Shown: piece after piece, positions 51,449-61,841 of the stretch
How the letters are laid out: each line of letters starts with the position of its first letter
Numbering within the stretch: the stretch's first letter is position 1
Assembly: GCA_947470105.1 (NCBI GenBank)
Contig: CANISR010000004.1
Span: forward strand, 1-61,841
Direction: 5' to 3'
DNA length: 61,841 bases
Source of the DNA: Fidelibacterota bacterium
Lineage (GTDB): Bacteria; Pseudomonadota; Alphaproteobacteria; Rhodospirillales; Rhodospirillaceae
The notes under the pieces: model-generated
The model's database searches: none
The model's input: only the letters and a program-made list of their open reading frames with translations
Told to the model about the DNA's origin: nothing
Made by a program: the position numbers and the translations under genes

Positions 51449-52720
51449 ATGTCGAAGAATTTTGTAGTGGGGTCGCTGGCGCTGGCGCTCATGAGCGGTG
51501 CTGCGATGTCCGCGGAGCCGGTTAAGACCGCCGTTCTCCTCAAGCCCGCCGGTGTGTTCGACGGTGTGGACGGCAGGGTTCATGCCGGCTGGCAGGTCCT
51601 GGTAGAGGGCGACAAAATCGCCGCGGCGGGGCCCGGGCTTGCCGCACCTCCCACTGCGCAGGTCTTGGACCTGCCTGGCGCCACGCTGATGCCGGGCATG
51701 ATCGAGGGCCACGGCCATCTGTTCCTCCACCCTTATAACGAGACCACCTGGGACGATCAGGTGCTGCATGAATCCCTGGCGCTGCGGACCGCGCGCGCGG
51801 TGGCGCAGGCGAAAACCACGCTGCTCGCGGGCTTCACCACCGTGCGCGATCTTGGCACCGAAGGCGCCGGCTATGCCGATGTGGGACTGAAAGCGGCCAT
51901 CAATCAGGGCATTGTCCCCGGCCCGCGCTTGCGGGTGGCGACGTTGGCGATCGTTGCGTTGGGGGCTTACGGGCCCAAGGGTTTCGAGCCGGGCGTTCCT
52001 GTGCCGCAAGGCGCCGAGGAAGCGACAGGTGTTGATGGCGTCGTCGCAGCGGCCCGGCGGCAGATCGGCGCCGGCGCCGATTGGGTGAAGCTCTATGCCG
52101 ACTACCGTTGGGGCCCGGGCGAGGACAGCCGCCCGACCTTGAGCCTTGATGAACTCAAGGCTGCAGTGGCGGCTGCCCACGACGCCGGCCGTCTGGTGGC
52201 AGCGCATGCCGGCACCGCTGAGGGCATGCGCCGTGCCGTCGAAGCCGGCGTTAATACCATCGAGCACGGCAGTGGCGGTACGCCCGAAGTCTTCAAAGCC
52301 ATGGCGGCTAAAGGCATCGCCTTCTGCCCGACGCTCGCCGCACCCGACGCCATCGCCCGCTATCGCGGCTGGAACGGCAGCGAACCGGCGCCGGAGGGGG
52401 TGCTCGCGAGCCGCAAGAGTTTTCAGATGGCTCTGAAGGCCGGCGTGCCCATCTGCATGGGCGGGGATGTGGGCGTGTTCGCCCACGGCCAGAACGCGCG
52501 GGAAATGGAACTGATGGTCGCCGCCGGCATGAAGCCCGCCGATGTACTGATCGCTGCCACCCGCGGAAACGCCAAGTGGTTCGCGCTCGATAAGCAACTG
52601 GGTGCGGTAAGCCCTGGACTTTTCGCCGACCTGATCGCGGTTGAGGGCGACCCGACCGTCGATATCGCGGCGGTGCGCAAAATCAAGATGGTGATGAAGG
52701 GTGGCGCGCGCGTTCAGTAA
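51449..52720 (+). CDS. Exported amidohydrolase, imidazolonepropionase-like
   Basis: A 423-residue metal-dependent hydrolase with a signal peptide (about 1-22, ending MSAE). Metal ligands are visible: HGH (in MIEGHGHLF), the bridging Lys in VKLYADY, His in AAHAGT, His in IEHGSGG and Asp in GGDVGVF. Proteins of this group include prolidase-like and aryldialkyl-amidase enzymes. It follows the penicillin-acylase-family gene on the same strand, so it may process the acylase product. It ends in a 12-bp hairpin. Confidence 0.88.
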   Translation: MSKNFVVGSLALALMSGAAMSAEPVKTAVLLKPAGVFDGVDGRVHAGWQVLVEGDKIAAAGPGLAAPPTAQVLDLPGATLMPGMIEGHGHLFLHPYNETTWDDQVLHESLALRTARAVAQAKTTLLAGFTTVRDLGTEGAGYADVGLKAAINQGIVPGPRLRVATLAIVALGAYGPKGFEPGVPVPQGAEEATGVDGVVAAARRQIGAGADWVKLYADYRWGPGEDSRPTLSLDELKAAVAAAHDAGRLVAAHAGTAEGMRRAVEAGVNTIEHGSGGTPEVFKAMAAKGIAFCPTLAAPDAIARYRGWNGSEPAPEGVLASRKSFQMALKAGVPICMGGDVGVFAHGQNAREMELMVAAGMKPADVLIAATRGNAKWFALDKQLGAVSPGLFADLIAVEGDPTVDIAAVRKIKMVMKGGARVQ

Positions 52721-52730
52721 CGCGCGCGCC
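52703..52730. terminator. 12-bp hairpin shared by two convergent genes
   Basis: GGCGCGCGCGTT (52703-52714) pairs perfectly with AACGCGCGCGCC (52719-52730) across the loop CAGT. The stem begins inside the amidohydrolase coding region and includes its stop. Neither strand has a T-tract after it, so it may stall polymerase or support Rho-dependent termination rather than act as a standard intrinsic terminator. It faces the thiC stop at 52739. Confidence 0.6.
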
Positions 52731-52738
52731 CTTCGACG

Positions 52739-54769
<2,031 letters not shown>

Positions 54770-54845
54770 TATCGGGGGCTGGGGCGGCAGGGTCAACATG
54801 CGTAAACTGCAAACGGCGATGCGTTACAGGACGGGGAGCAGGGCG

Positions 54846-56123
54846 ATGGCGCGCAAAAGCCTGTGGCTGGCGGCGGGTGTGCGGACACCCTTTGCCAAGG
54901 TCGATGGTCCCCTGGCCACGCGGGACGCCATCAGCCTGTCGGTGCCGGTGGTCCAGGCCATGTGCGGCCAGCTTAAGGATGGGGATAAACCTGACCTGAT
55001 GGTCTGGGGCACCGTGGCGCCGTCCTTGCGCTGGAGCAACATTGCTCGGGAGGTGACCCTGGATGCGGGCATCGGTACGGAGATTCCGGCCCTCACCACC
55101 ATTCTCGCCTGCGGCACCAGCATGGCAGGAGTCTTCGCCGCTGCAGCGACGGTAGATCAGCCGGGCGGTGGGCTGGCCCTGGTGGGTGGTTCGGAAAGCA
55201 TGAGTGGCATCCAGATCGGGTTGAACCAGAAGCTTTCCACCTGGCTGCGCCATTTCCTGCAGGCCAAAAGTCTCGCGCAGCGTGCGGAGATCCTCGGCGC
55301 ACTCCCGCTGCACGATGTGCGCCTGCATATCCCCAGCATCACCAACCGCACCACCGGCCTGTCCATGGGCGACGGCACCGAGATCATGGCCAAGACCTGG
55401 CATATCGCGCGCGAGGCCCAGGACATGCTGGCGCTCGAAAGCCACCAGCGCGCCATCGCCGGGTGGAAGAAGGGATTCTTCAGCGATCTGGTGATTCCGG
55501 TGGACGGCGTGACACGGGATTTGATTCCCCGCGCAGACACGTCAGCGGAGAAGCTCGCCAAGCTTAAGCCGTCATTCGACACCACCAGCGGCCAGGGCAC
55601 CCTGACGCCGGGCAACTCCAGTCCGCTTACCGATGGTGCTGCGGGAATTTGGCTGGCGGCGGAAGAGGCGCTAGGCCGTCTGCCGTCGCATCTGCCGCGG
55701 GTGCGGCTGGTGGATTGGGAGATGTCCGCCGTGGATATTCTTCGCGACGGATTATTGATGGCGCCGGCAGTGGCGATCCCACGGCTGCTGGCGCGCAACG
55801 GGATCACCTATGACGGTGTCGCCCTCTGGGAAATTCACGAGGCCTTCAGCGCCCAGGTGCTGTGCCACATCGCGGCGCTGGAAGATGAAAATTGGCTGAA
55901 AGACCGGGCGCGGGTGACGGCGCTCTTGGGGAAATTCCCCCTGGAGGGCATGAATCCCAACGGAGGGAGCGTCGCTCTTGGTCATCCCTTCGGGGCAACC
56001 GGGGCGCGGATCTTAAGTCAGGCGGTGAAGGAGTTGGCCGCGTATCCGTCCCGAAGTCTCGCCGTGGTCAGTATCTGCACCGACGGCGGACTCGGAACGG
56101 TCGCGTTACTTTCTAAAGACTAG
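54846..56123 (+). CDS. Thiolase-family acetyl-CoA acetyltransferase
   Basis: A 425-residue thiolase. The acyl-accepting Cys89 lies in ILACGTSMAG, His331 in WEIHEAFSAQ, and Cys411 in SICTDGGLG, with GGSVALGHPFGATG intact, so the active site is complete, though the motifs around Cys89 and Cys411 differ from typical biosynthetic thiolases. It could make or cleave acetoacetyl-CoA and so work with the CoA-transferase subunits near 10 kb. The ATG at 54846 follows GGGGAGCAGGG; a longer frame upstream overlaps the riboswitch region. Confidence 0.88.
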   Translation: MARKSLWLAAGVRTPFAKVDGPLATRDAISLSVPVVQAMCGQLKDGDKPDLMVWGTVAPSLRWSNIAREVTLDAGIGTEIPALTTILACGTSMAGVFAAAATVDQPGGGLALVGGSESMSGIQIGLNQKLSTWLRHFLQAKSLAQRAEILGALPLHDVRLHIPSITNRTTGLSMGDGTEIMAKTWHIAREAQDMLALESHQRAIAGWKKGFFSDLVIPVDGVTRDLIPRADTSAEKLAKLKPSFDTTSGQGTLTPGNSSPLTDGAAGIWLAAEEALGRLPSHLPRVRLVDWEMSAVDILRDGLLMAPAVAIPRLLARNGITYDGVALWEIHEAFSAQVLCHIAALEDENWLKDRARVTALLGKFPLEGMNPNGGSVALGHPFGATGARILSQAVKELAAYPSRSLAVVSICTDGGLGTVALLSKD

Positions 56124-56131
56124 TCTGGGAG

Positions 56132-57454
56132 TTAGGCCGCGCGGGGACGCTTGTTGAAGTTTCCGCGTCCACCGCCGCCATTGCCGCCACCACCGTTGCT
56201 GCGACCGCCGCGGCCACCCTGGCCGCCACGGTTACCGCCACGGGCTTGCAGGGGCGCGCCGTTGGTGCGGCTGGCGATCTGCGGCGCGTGATAGCCGTGG
56301 GAAATGTCCACGGTGATCGACTGGCGGATCATGCGCTCGATCACGCGCAACTGGCCCACTTCCTCGTCGTCGCAGAAGGAGATGGCGACGCCCGTAGTGC
56401 CGGCGCGCGCGGTGCGGCCGATGCGGTGGACGTAGCTTTCCGCGTCCATGGGCAATTCGTAGTTGATGACGTGGGTGATGCCGTCGACATCGATGCCGCG
56501 GGCGGCGATGTCGGTGGCCACCAGCACGCGGGCCTTGCCCGACTTGAAGTCGGCCAGGCTGCGCTGACGCGCGTTCTGGGACTTGTTACCGTGAATGGCT
56601 TCGGCGCCGATGCCGCTCTTGGAGATCTGCTCGGCGATGCGGTTGGCCACATGCTTGGTGCGGGTGAACACCAGGGCGCGGGATACGCCGGTGCCGCGCA
56701 GGATTTCATTGAGCAGGGTTTTCTTGTTTTCGCGGGTGACGAACATCACGCGCTGTTCGATGCGTTCCACGGTGGTGGCCTGGGGCGTGATCTCGATGCG
56801 CTTATGGTCGCGCAGGATGCCCTTGGCCAGCGCCATGACGGCATCGGGCATGGTGGCGGAGAACAGCAGGTTCTGACGCTCTTTCGGCAGGCGGGCGATG
56901 ATCGCGCGCATGTCGTGGATGAAGCCCATGTCGAGCATGCGGTCGGCTTCGTCGAGCACGAAGATCTCGACGGCGTCGAGGTTGACGTGGCGCTGGTTCA
57001 TGAGGTCGAGCAGGCGGCCCGGGGTTGCGACCAGGATGTCGCAGCCGGCAGCCAATGCCTTCACTTGCGGATTCTGGCCGACGCCGCCGTGGATGCAGGC
57101 GTGCTTGAGACCGCTGTGGCGGCCATAGGCGGCGAAGCCATCGCGGATCTGCAGGGCGAGTTCGCGGGTGGGCGACAGGATCAGCGCGCGGGGGCGCTGG
57201 GGCTTCGCCGGCTTCTTGTTCTCCATGAGGCGCTGCAGCATGGGCAGGGCGAACGCGGCGGTCTTGCCGGTGCCGGTCTGCGCGATGCCGAGCACGTCGG
57301 TGCCGCCGAGCAAGGTCGGGATGGCCTGCAACTGAATGGGGGTCGGGGTGGTGTAGCCTTCAGCGGTGAGGGCGCGCAGCAGCGGCTCGATCAGGCCGAG
57401 ATCGGCGAAGGTGGCGGGCGTTGTCACGGGAGCGGTAGCGGGAATCGAAGTCAT
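56132..57454 (-). CDS. rhlE: DEAD-box RNA helicase, RhlE type
   Basis: A 440-residue helicase. All motifs are present: Q-motif (GYTTPTPIQ), I (AQTGTGKT), Ia (PTRELALQI), II (DEAD), III (SAT), V ([11 protein letters not shown]) and VI ([10 protein letters not shown]). After the core is a glycine/arginine-rich tail (about 405-440, RGG and GGGG repeats) that probably binds RNA. The family serves in ribosome assembly and cold adaptation. The ATG at 57454 ([10 protein letters not shown]) is favoured; the frame upstream is non-conserved. The stop of the thiolase gene lies 8 bases away. Confidence 0.95.
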   Translation of the reverse strand: MTSIPATAPVTTPATFADLGLIEPLLRALTAEGYTTPTPIQLQAIPTLLGGTDVLGIAQTGTGKTAAFALPMLQRLMENKKPAKPQRPRALILSPTRELALQIRDGFAAYGRHSGLKHACIHGGVGQNPQVKALAAGCDILVATPGRLLDLMNQRHVNLDAVEIFVLDEADRMLDMGFIHDMRAIIARLPKERQNLLFSATMPDAVMALAKGILRDHKRIEITPQATTVERIEQRVMFVTRENKKTLLNEILRGTGVSRALVFTRTKHVANRIAEQISKSGIGAEAIHGNKSQNARQRSLADFKSGKARVLVATDIAARGIDVDGITHVINYELPMDAESYVHRIGRTARAGTTGVAISFCDDEEVGQLRVIERMIRQSITVDISHGYHAPQIASRTNGAPLQARGGNRGGQGGRGGRSNGGGGNGGGGRGNFNKRPRAA

Positions 57455-57802
57455 TACGTCTGTGTCTTTCAATATGCACCCGGCCGTATATATGCGGCGG
57501 AGTGCGGCGCCGTGTCTGCGCGCGCGCAAAAGCGCGTGGCCCACGGAAACCGGGTTTTTGGAACCCGTCGGGCACGCAACCAGCGGGAAGATGTCAGGGT
57601 TGGATTCTCGAGGAACACGACGCCGTTTTGTCGCTAAACGCCGCGGGTCTAAGCCTGCGGCAACGGCGCCTGCGCGCGAACGCGAGAAGCTCTGGTCAAT
57701 AGGACCGGGGCGGTATGTACGGGGTCAGAGGTTAAAAGTCAATGACCACCGGAAAACGATCGGTCCGGGAATTGACGTAAATCAAGCGATTACAGCCCGT
57801 TA
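57455..57802. other. Intergenic region without recognised genes (348 bases)
   Basis: This stretch between the rhlE start and the end of the DUF1194 gene holds no convincing coding frame, tRNA or terminator. On the minus strand a TATATA-like element (about 57487-57493) lies a short distance before rhlE and could be part of its promoter. The rest (57500-57790) shows no clear repeat or palindrome. Confidence 0.5.
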
Positions 57803-58567
57803 TTAACGTTCCCTGGCGATTGTAGCGGCTGGTTCCGCTCCGGCGGGCATGGCGATCTCGAGAACCAGCTTCTTCAGCAGGGATTCGCGAAAGCCCTCCA
57901 CATTGCGCGACACGACGTAGAACGATCCGGGCCCGCCGATGACGTTGTCGCGGTAATAGGTGTCGAGGTCGGCGGGGGCGGCGTTCTTCTTGGGGTCTTC
58001 GTTGATGACCGCGAGGCCGTTGATGGTGATGCCGGCTTTGACCGCGGCGTCCCGGGCCTCGGTCACGGGGCGGCCCACGTCGCTGTAGCCATCGCCCGAA
58101 ACGTCGATGACCTGCCGCGCGGCGTCGTGCTCGCGCTTCTGCAGCAGCTTCACCGCGAAGTCGATGCCGCCGCTGATGGATGTCGTGGTGCCGGGCGTGA
58201 TGGGAGATTTTTCCAGGGCGTCGGCGAAAGCCTTGGCGCTGGCGGCATCCTCGACGATACGCCACGGGATGACCACCGCCTGCTGGTACGGGCTCGACCA
58301 TTCCACAAAGGTCACGGCGATTTTTCCGATGGGGCCGTTGCGGATGGCATCGGCGACGCGTTTATCGCGCCAGGCGGCGATATAGCCGACCCGCTGTAGT
58401 CCCTTTTCGCCTTCATCGACGCTGAGTGAAACGTCGACCGCGAGCACCAGGGCCAGATCCACGGCGAGTTTCTCCGCGGCGCGCGCAGAATTCCCTAAGC
58501 CGATCATCACGGTCAGGGCGAGGGTCACGGCCTTCCAGGCAGAGCAACGCATCATTTCCTCATTCAT
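57803..58567 (-). CDS. Exported DUF1194 (von Willebrand A-like) protein
   Basis: A 254-residue protein with a signal peptide (about 1-31, ending ARAAE) and a VWA-like domain of the DUF1194 family, widespread in Alphaproteobacteria and uncharacterised. The metal-adhesion site is present: DVSLS (45-49), a threonine in GTTTSISGG, and the Asp in DVSGDGYSD. It may bind a partner in a metal-dependent way. The start is uncertain: ATGs at 58567, 58555 and 58552 are in frame, and a GAGGAA motif immediately precedes the two shorter ones. Confidence 0.85.
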   Translation of the reverse strand: MNEEMMRCSAWKAVTLALTVMIGLGNSARAAEKLAVDLALVLAVDVSLSVDEGEKGLQRVGYIAAWRDKRVADAIRNGPIGKIAVTFVEWSSPYQQAVVIPWRIVEDAASAKAFADALEKSPITPGTTTSISGGIDFAVKLLQKREHDAARQVIDVSGDGYSDVGRPVTEARDAAVKAGITINGLAVINEDPKKNAAPADLDTYYRDNVIGGPGSFYVVSRNVEGFRESLLKKLVLEIAMPAGAEPAATIARER

Positions 58568-58654
58568 GAGTCCAACGGTCATACCCCGCCGGGCAAAGCC
58601 GCGGCAACCGGTGTGTGCTACACAGGGCCGTGCCGGCCGACCCTTTGGACGACA

Positions 58655-59695
58655 ATGCAAGACCTTCACCAAGAAGTTACCAAGGCGGAAATGGACGAGC
58701 GCACGAAACGGGGACTCCCCCCGTCCCATGTGCTCGATATAGGCCAATTTCCGTTCTTTTTTGCGCTGCACGCGGTCGAGACCTTCAACCGAATTATCGA
58801 CGGACTCGCCGCAGAAAATCCCGACCGGCCCCATTTGGCCATGAGCCAGGTGATGGGCGCCCTCGCGCGGCGCGACTACGCCGGGGCCAATGCCGGGATG
58901 GCGCGGTTTCGGGCGCTGGCGCCGGACGACCCCATGGCGCGGATGCGCTTTGGGCATATCCCCGAAGGCCCTTTCGTCGCGCTGCCGCCGGTGGTCGGCG
59001 CATATCCGACCCGGCCATCCTTTTTCCTCTCCTGCGACCACGTCTATTTCGGCAAGTATTGTTTGCCCATGCTGCGGTCCATGGCAGCCACCAATCCCGG
59101 CCTGCCGGTACATGTCCACGTGATGGGTGGCCCAGCCGATGCGGTGGCCGAGGCGCTGGCCTTGAACCTGGATTTAACTTCGACCCATGAAGACCCGGGC
59201 GCTTTCATCGCCGCGCTCGGCATCGCGCCCAATCACTACTATGGAGCGGCGCGGCTGGTGCGCTTCGCCGACGCTCTCGACAATACCCCTGGCCCATTGT
59301 GGATGGCGGACGTGGACGGCCTTGTGACCGGCGACGTGCGCCAGCTCCTTGGCATAAACGCGGCGCTGGCCATGCGCATCCGCGCGGGACGGTTGGAGCC
59401 GTGGCACCAGTTCAGCGCCTGTCTGGTCATGGGCAGCGCGGCCTCGCGGCCCTACTTCCGGCGGGTGGCGGAGATCGTGCTGGCGGACTTGTCCCGGGCG
59501 TGGTGGGGCATGGATCAATACGCTCTGTTCTCGGCCGCGGTCGGCCTCACGCCGGCTATCAGCCTGCTCGGACCGGAGATCGCGGCGGTCGCCGACCAGC
59601 CCGGGCTGTTCTGGTTCACCGCCGGCGCCGCAAAGCACAAGCTGCAGACCGGGCAAAGCGCCTACGCTGCCTACTTCCGCCAGTTTGGCGGCTAG
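58655..59695 (+). CDS. GT8-like glycosyltransferase-fold protein
   Basis: A 346-residue protein I cannot assign firmly. After an N-terminal helical part (about 1-110) it shows a GT-A pattern: FFLSCDHVYFGKYCLPMLRS, VHVHVMGG, and a DXD motif at Asp219-Asp221 (WMADVDGLVTGDVRQLL), as in family 8. QFSACLVMGSAAS and WWGMDQYAL continue the pattern. The acceptor is unknown. It is divergent from the DUF1194 gene. No cell-wall or polysaccharide genes flank it. Confidence 0.65.
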   Translation: MQDLHQEVTKAEMDERTKRGLPPSHVLDIGQFPFFFALHAVETFNRIIDGLAAENPDRPHLAMSQVMGALARRDYAGANAGMARFRALAPDDPMARMRFGHIPEGPFVALPPVVGAYPTRPSFFLSCDHVYFGKYCLPMLRSMAATNPGLPVHVHVMGGPADAVAEALALNLDLTSTHEDPGAFIAALGIAPNHYYGAARLVRFADALDNTPGPLWMADVDGLVTGDVRQLLGINAALAMRIRAGRLEPWHQFSACLVMGSAASRPYFRRVAEIVLADLSRAWWGMDQYALFSAAVGLTPAISLLGPEIAAVADQPGLFWFTAGAAKHKLQTGQSAYAAYFRQFGG

Positions 59696-59819
59696 CACAC
59701 CACCCACACAACGCTTCGCTTCGGCCTAACTTAACCGAATGATTACTTAAAAGCCGGATTATGGTCGCCTGTTGCGTGCGTTAACGGCTATTCTGCCGCA
59801 GGCACTCCGGGGGGAAGCC

Positions 59820-61559
59820 ATGCACATGGTCAAAATGATGTTTGCGTCGCGCCGTCTGGCGCTGACCGTCGTTGTGGCGCTGTCCATTGCCTGCGTCGGG
59901 CTCGCCTTCGTAAGTCCGTGGTTCTTGGTGCCGCTGCCGGTCACCCTTGGGCTGTCCATCCTCGGTTTCCGCGACCTCACCCAGCGCAGCCACAGCATCC
60001 TGCGCAACTACCCGATCCTCGCGCATATCCGCTTCCTGCTGGAAAAAATCCGCCCCGAGATCCGGCAGTACTTCCTTGAAAGCGAAATGGACGGCGCGCC
60101 CTTCAGCCGGAAAAAGCGCTCCATCGTCTACCAGCGCGCCAAAGGGCAGCTCGACAAGCTGCCGTTCGGAACCCAGCTCGACGTCTACAGCCAGGCCTTC
60201 GAATGGGTGCACCACTCCATCGCCCCGGCGGAACCGGCGCGGGAGTCCTTCCGCGTCACCATCGGCGGGACCCAGTGCACGCAGCCCTATTCAGCCTCAG
60301 TGTTCAACATCTCGGCCATGAGCTTCGGGGCGCTGTCCGCCAACGCCATCACGGCGCTTAATCGCGGCGCCCGGTTGGGGCGCTTCGCCCATGACACCGG
60401 TGAGGGCGGCATAAGCAAATATCACCGCGAAGGCGGGGACATCATCTGGGAGATCGGCAGCGGATATTTCGGTTGCCGCACTTTCGACGGCAAGTTTTCG
60501 CCGACGGATTTTGCGCGCAACGCCGCCGAGCCCGGGGTGAAGATGATCGAGATCAAGCTGTCCCAAGGCGCCAAGCCCGGGCACGGCGGTGTCCTTCCGG
60601 GCGCCAAAGTCTCGGACGAAATTTCCGCGGCGCGCGGTGTGCCGCCGGGCAAAGACTGCATCTCGCCTTCGCGTCATTCGGCTTTTTCCACGCCGATCGA
60701 GCTTATGCAATTCGTCGCCGAGCTGCGTCGCCTTTCGGGCGGCAAGCCGGTGGGCTTCAAACTGTGCGTCGGCCATCCGTGGGAATTCCTGGCCATCTGC
60801 AAGGCCATGCTGGTCACCGACATCCTGCCCGACTTCATCGTCGTCGACGGATCCGAAGGTGGCACGGGCGCCGCACCCTTGGAATTCGTCGACCATATCG
60901 GCATGCCGCTCAGGGACGGGCTTACCTTTGTTCACAATGCGCTGGTGGGCATCAACAAACGCGACCAGATTCGTATCGGCGCCAGCGGTAAAGTGACCTC
61001 GGCTTTTGACATGGCGCGCGCCATGGCGCTGGGCGCCGACTGGTGCAATTCCGCCCGCGGGTTCATGTTCGCGCTCGGCTGCATTCAGTCCCTGAGCTGC
61101 CATACGGATAAATGCCCCACCGGCGTCGCCACCCAGGACAAGGACCGTCAGCGCGCCTTGGACGTGCCCAACAAAGCGACCCGCGTGGCCCAGTTCCACC
61201 GTTCGACCGTGAAGGCGCTCACCGAGGTTGTGGCGGCGGCAGGGCTCGAACACCCCAGCCAGTTCCGGCCCCATCACTTCTTCATGCGGGTATCCGGGTC
61301 GCAGATCATGACCTATGCCGAGCTTTACCAGCCGTTGGAGCCCGGCGAATTGCTGAGCGGAACCGACGACATTCGCTTCAGAATTCCGTGGGCGATGGCC
61401 AATGCCGAGACCTTCGGGCCGTCGATCGTGGCCCATGACCAGCGCGCTCCGGCTGCAAAAGATCCGATCATCGTCGCCTCGGGTCTTGCGGCTGAATCCA
61501 TTGCAAAGACCGCGGCGCATCTGCAGACCGCGGCGGGCTCCGGCGGCGACGCACGCTAA
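59820..61559 (+). CDS. FMN-binding glutamate synthase-family protein
   Basis: A 579-residue protein with a hydrophobic N-terminus of two membrane segments (about 10-55) followed by the FMN/TIM-barrel domain of glutamate synthase (GltB-central-like). FMN-binding and barrel motifs MSFGALSANAITALNRGA, HDTGEGGISKYH and DGSEGGTGAAPLEF are present, and the [3Fe-4S] cysteines lie in CIQSLSCHTDKCPTG. There is no glutaminase domain, so ammonia or another donor must be used. Ribosome-binding site GGGGGGAAG precedes the ATG at 59820. Confidence 0.9.
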   Translation: MHMVKMMFASRRLALTVVVALSIACVGLAFVSPWFLVPLPVTLGLSILGFRDLTQRSHSILRNYPILAHIRFLLEKIRPEIRQYFLESEMDGAPFSRKKRSIVYQRAKGQLDKLPFGTQLDVYSQAFEWVHHSIAPAEPARESFRVTIGGTQCTQPYSASVFNISAMSFGALSANAITALNRGARLGRFAHDTGEGGISKYHREGGDIIWEIGSGYFGCRTFDGKFSPTDFARNAAEPGVKMIEIKLSQGAKPGHGGVLPGAKVSDEISAARGVPPGKDCISPSRHSAFSTPIELMQFVAELRRLSGGKPVGFKLCVGHPWEFLAICKAMLVTDILPDFIVVDGSEGGTGAAPLEFVDHIGMPLRDGLTFVHNALVGINKRDQIRIGASGKVTSAFDMARAMALGADWCNSARGFMFALGCIQSLSCHTDKCPTGVATQDKDRQRALDVPNKATRVAQFHRSTVKALTEVVAAAGLEHPSQFRPHHFFMRVSGSQIMTYAELYQPLEPGELLSGTDDIRFRIPWAMANAETFGPSIVAHDQRAPAAKDPIIVASGLAAESIAKTAAHLQTAAGSGGDAR

Positions 61560-61573
61560 ATCTCGCTGAATAA

Positions 61574-61608
61574 AAAAGGGCTGCGGCGCATAACGCCGCA
61601 GCCCTTTT
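61574..61608 (+). terminator. Bidirectional Rho-independent terminator
   Basis: An 11-bp stem GGGCTGCGGCG/CGCCGCAGCCC (61578-61588, 61594-61604) closes the loop CATAA, with AAAAAA before and TTTTCTT after. It sits between the stops of the convergent genes at 61559 and 61628, and works for both. Confidence 0.93.
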
Positions 61609-61627
61609 CTTATGCGCGAAAAAAGCT

Positions 61628-61841
61628 CTACGCGAGGCCGGACTTGAACGTGGCCAGCAGGCGGCTCCAGGCTTTCTCGGCCTGAGCCTGGTTGTAGACG
61701 GCGGCATCCGGCGGGCACCAGCCGTGCATGGTGCCGGCGTAGACCTCAATTTCGGCCTTCAACTTCGCAGCATCGAAGGCTTCCTTGAGCGCGGTCTTGG
61801 CGTCCGGTTGCGTCTTGTCGTCGTTCTCGGCGATGGCGAAC
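61628..61841 (-). CDS. Dienelactone hydrolase-family protein, C-terminal part (cut by window end)
   Basis: The last 70 residues of an alpha/beta hydrolase; the gene begins outside the window. The visible end reads FAIAENDDKTQPDA and IEVYAGTMHGWCPPD, with the catalytic His of dienelactone hydrolase in MHGW. It ends with GRLLATFKSGL-like helix (WSRLLATFKSG). Unlike the protein at 33478-34152, the nucleophile lies outside the window, so its activity cannot be judged. It is followed by the terminator at 61574. Confidence 0.85.
   Translation of the reverse strand, partial: FAIAENDDKTQPDAKTALKEAFDAAKLKAEIEVYAGTMHGWCPPDAAVYNQAQAEKAWSRLLATFKSGLA

Noticed and set aside
58613-58654. A longer N-terminus of the GT8-like protein beginning MCYTGPCRP
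   Set aside because: It is Cys/Pro-rich and lies in the likely promoter region; the ATG at 58655 gives a more normal start.

Overview
The window looks like chromosomal DNA from a free-living alphaproteobacterium. It is GC-rich and densely packed, with an Irr-type Fur regulator, an invasion-associated-locus-B protein, a DUF1194 protein, a tandem cold-shock-domain protein, a zinc-finger DinB and a rubrerythrin/Fe-S oxidoreductase/DUF3501 cluster. I see no rRNA, tRNA, transposase, integrase, phage gene or CRISPR array. Most genes are housekeeping or central metabolism. The accessory signal is thin and lies in individual odd genes, not in an island.

Layout. 1-7.5 kb: a cysteine-less DsbA-like protein (cut by the window edge), an EAL protein, a Bax-inhibitor-1 protein, the YbbP/YbbA export ABC pair divergent from the TesA-type esterase, ThpR and a small tyrosine phosphatase. 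7.5-13.6 kb: CobB sirtuin coupled to a uracil-DNA-glycosylase-fold protein, a small zincin, PhhB, both 3-oxoacid CoA-transferase subunits, a CitE-like lyase with a MaoC hydratase, a SpoU methyltransferase and an IalB protein. 13.6-21.7 kb: PabB-PabC, a glyoxylate-reductase-type dehydrogenase, an SH3 protein, then DUF3501, a GlpC/HdrD-like Fe-S protein, rubrerythrin and an Irr-like regulator with an Irr-box-like site, a candidate structured RNA and the cold-shock protein.

21.8-34 kb: glycerol kinase, a cyclic-nucleotide-domain/TPR fusion, a MarR regulator with a perfect palindrome at its start, a fasciclin protein, and a run of FAH-family enzyme, oligopeptide-binding protein, OppB, OppC, OppD, OppF and a thioredoxin-fold ferredoxin. 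34-46 kb: a dienelactone-hydrolase-like protein without its nucleophile, gamma-glutamyltransferase, an exported VOC protein, a PAS/degenerate-GGDEF/EAL protein, SufE, ArfB, a GT2 glycosyltransferase, a PhyH oxygenase of unlike base composition, an MsbA-like exporter and DinB. 44-62 kb: CoxG-CoxS-CoxM without a CoxL, NadX, an unrecognised 478-residue protein, MtgA, a penicillin-acylase-family hydrolase, an amidohydrolase, ThiC with a TPP riboswitch, a thiolase, RhlE, a DUF1194 protein, a GT8-like protein, an FMN glutamate-synthase-family protein and a cut dienelactone hydrolase.

Two features stand out at larger scale. First, convergent genes meet with almost no space: nine of fourteen junctions fall between a 28-base overlap and a 1-base gap, and three are the exact palindrome TAGCTA made of two opposed TAG stops. 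Second, several enzyme-family members have lost catalytic residues (DsbA-like, dienelactone-hydrolase-like, degenerate GGDEF). I found no convincing wholly new multi-gene system. The best leads are the structured RNA near 20.85-21.03 kb, the Irr/rubrerythrin/DUF3501 regulon, the Cox genes lacking a catalytic subunit, and the unknown protein at 46.97-48.40 kb.
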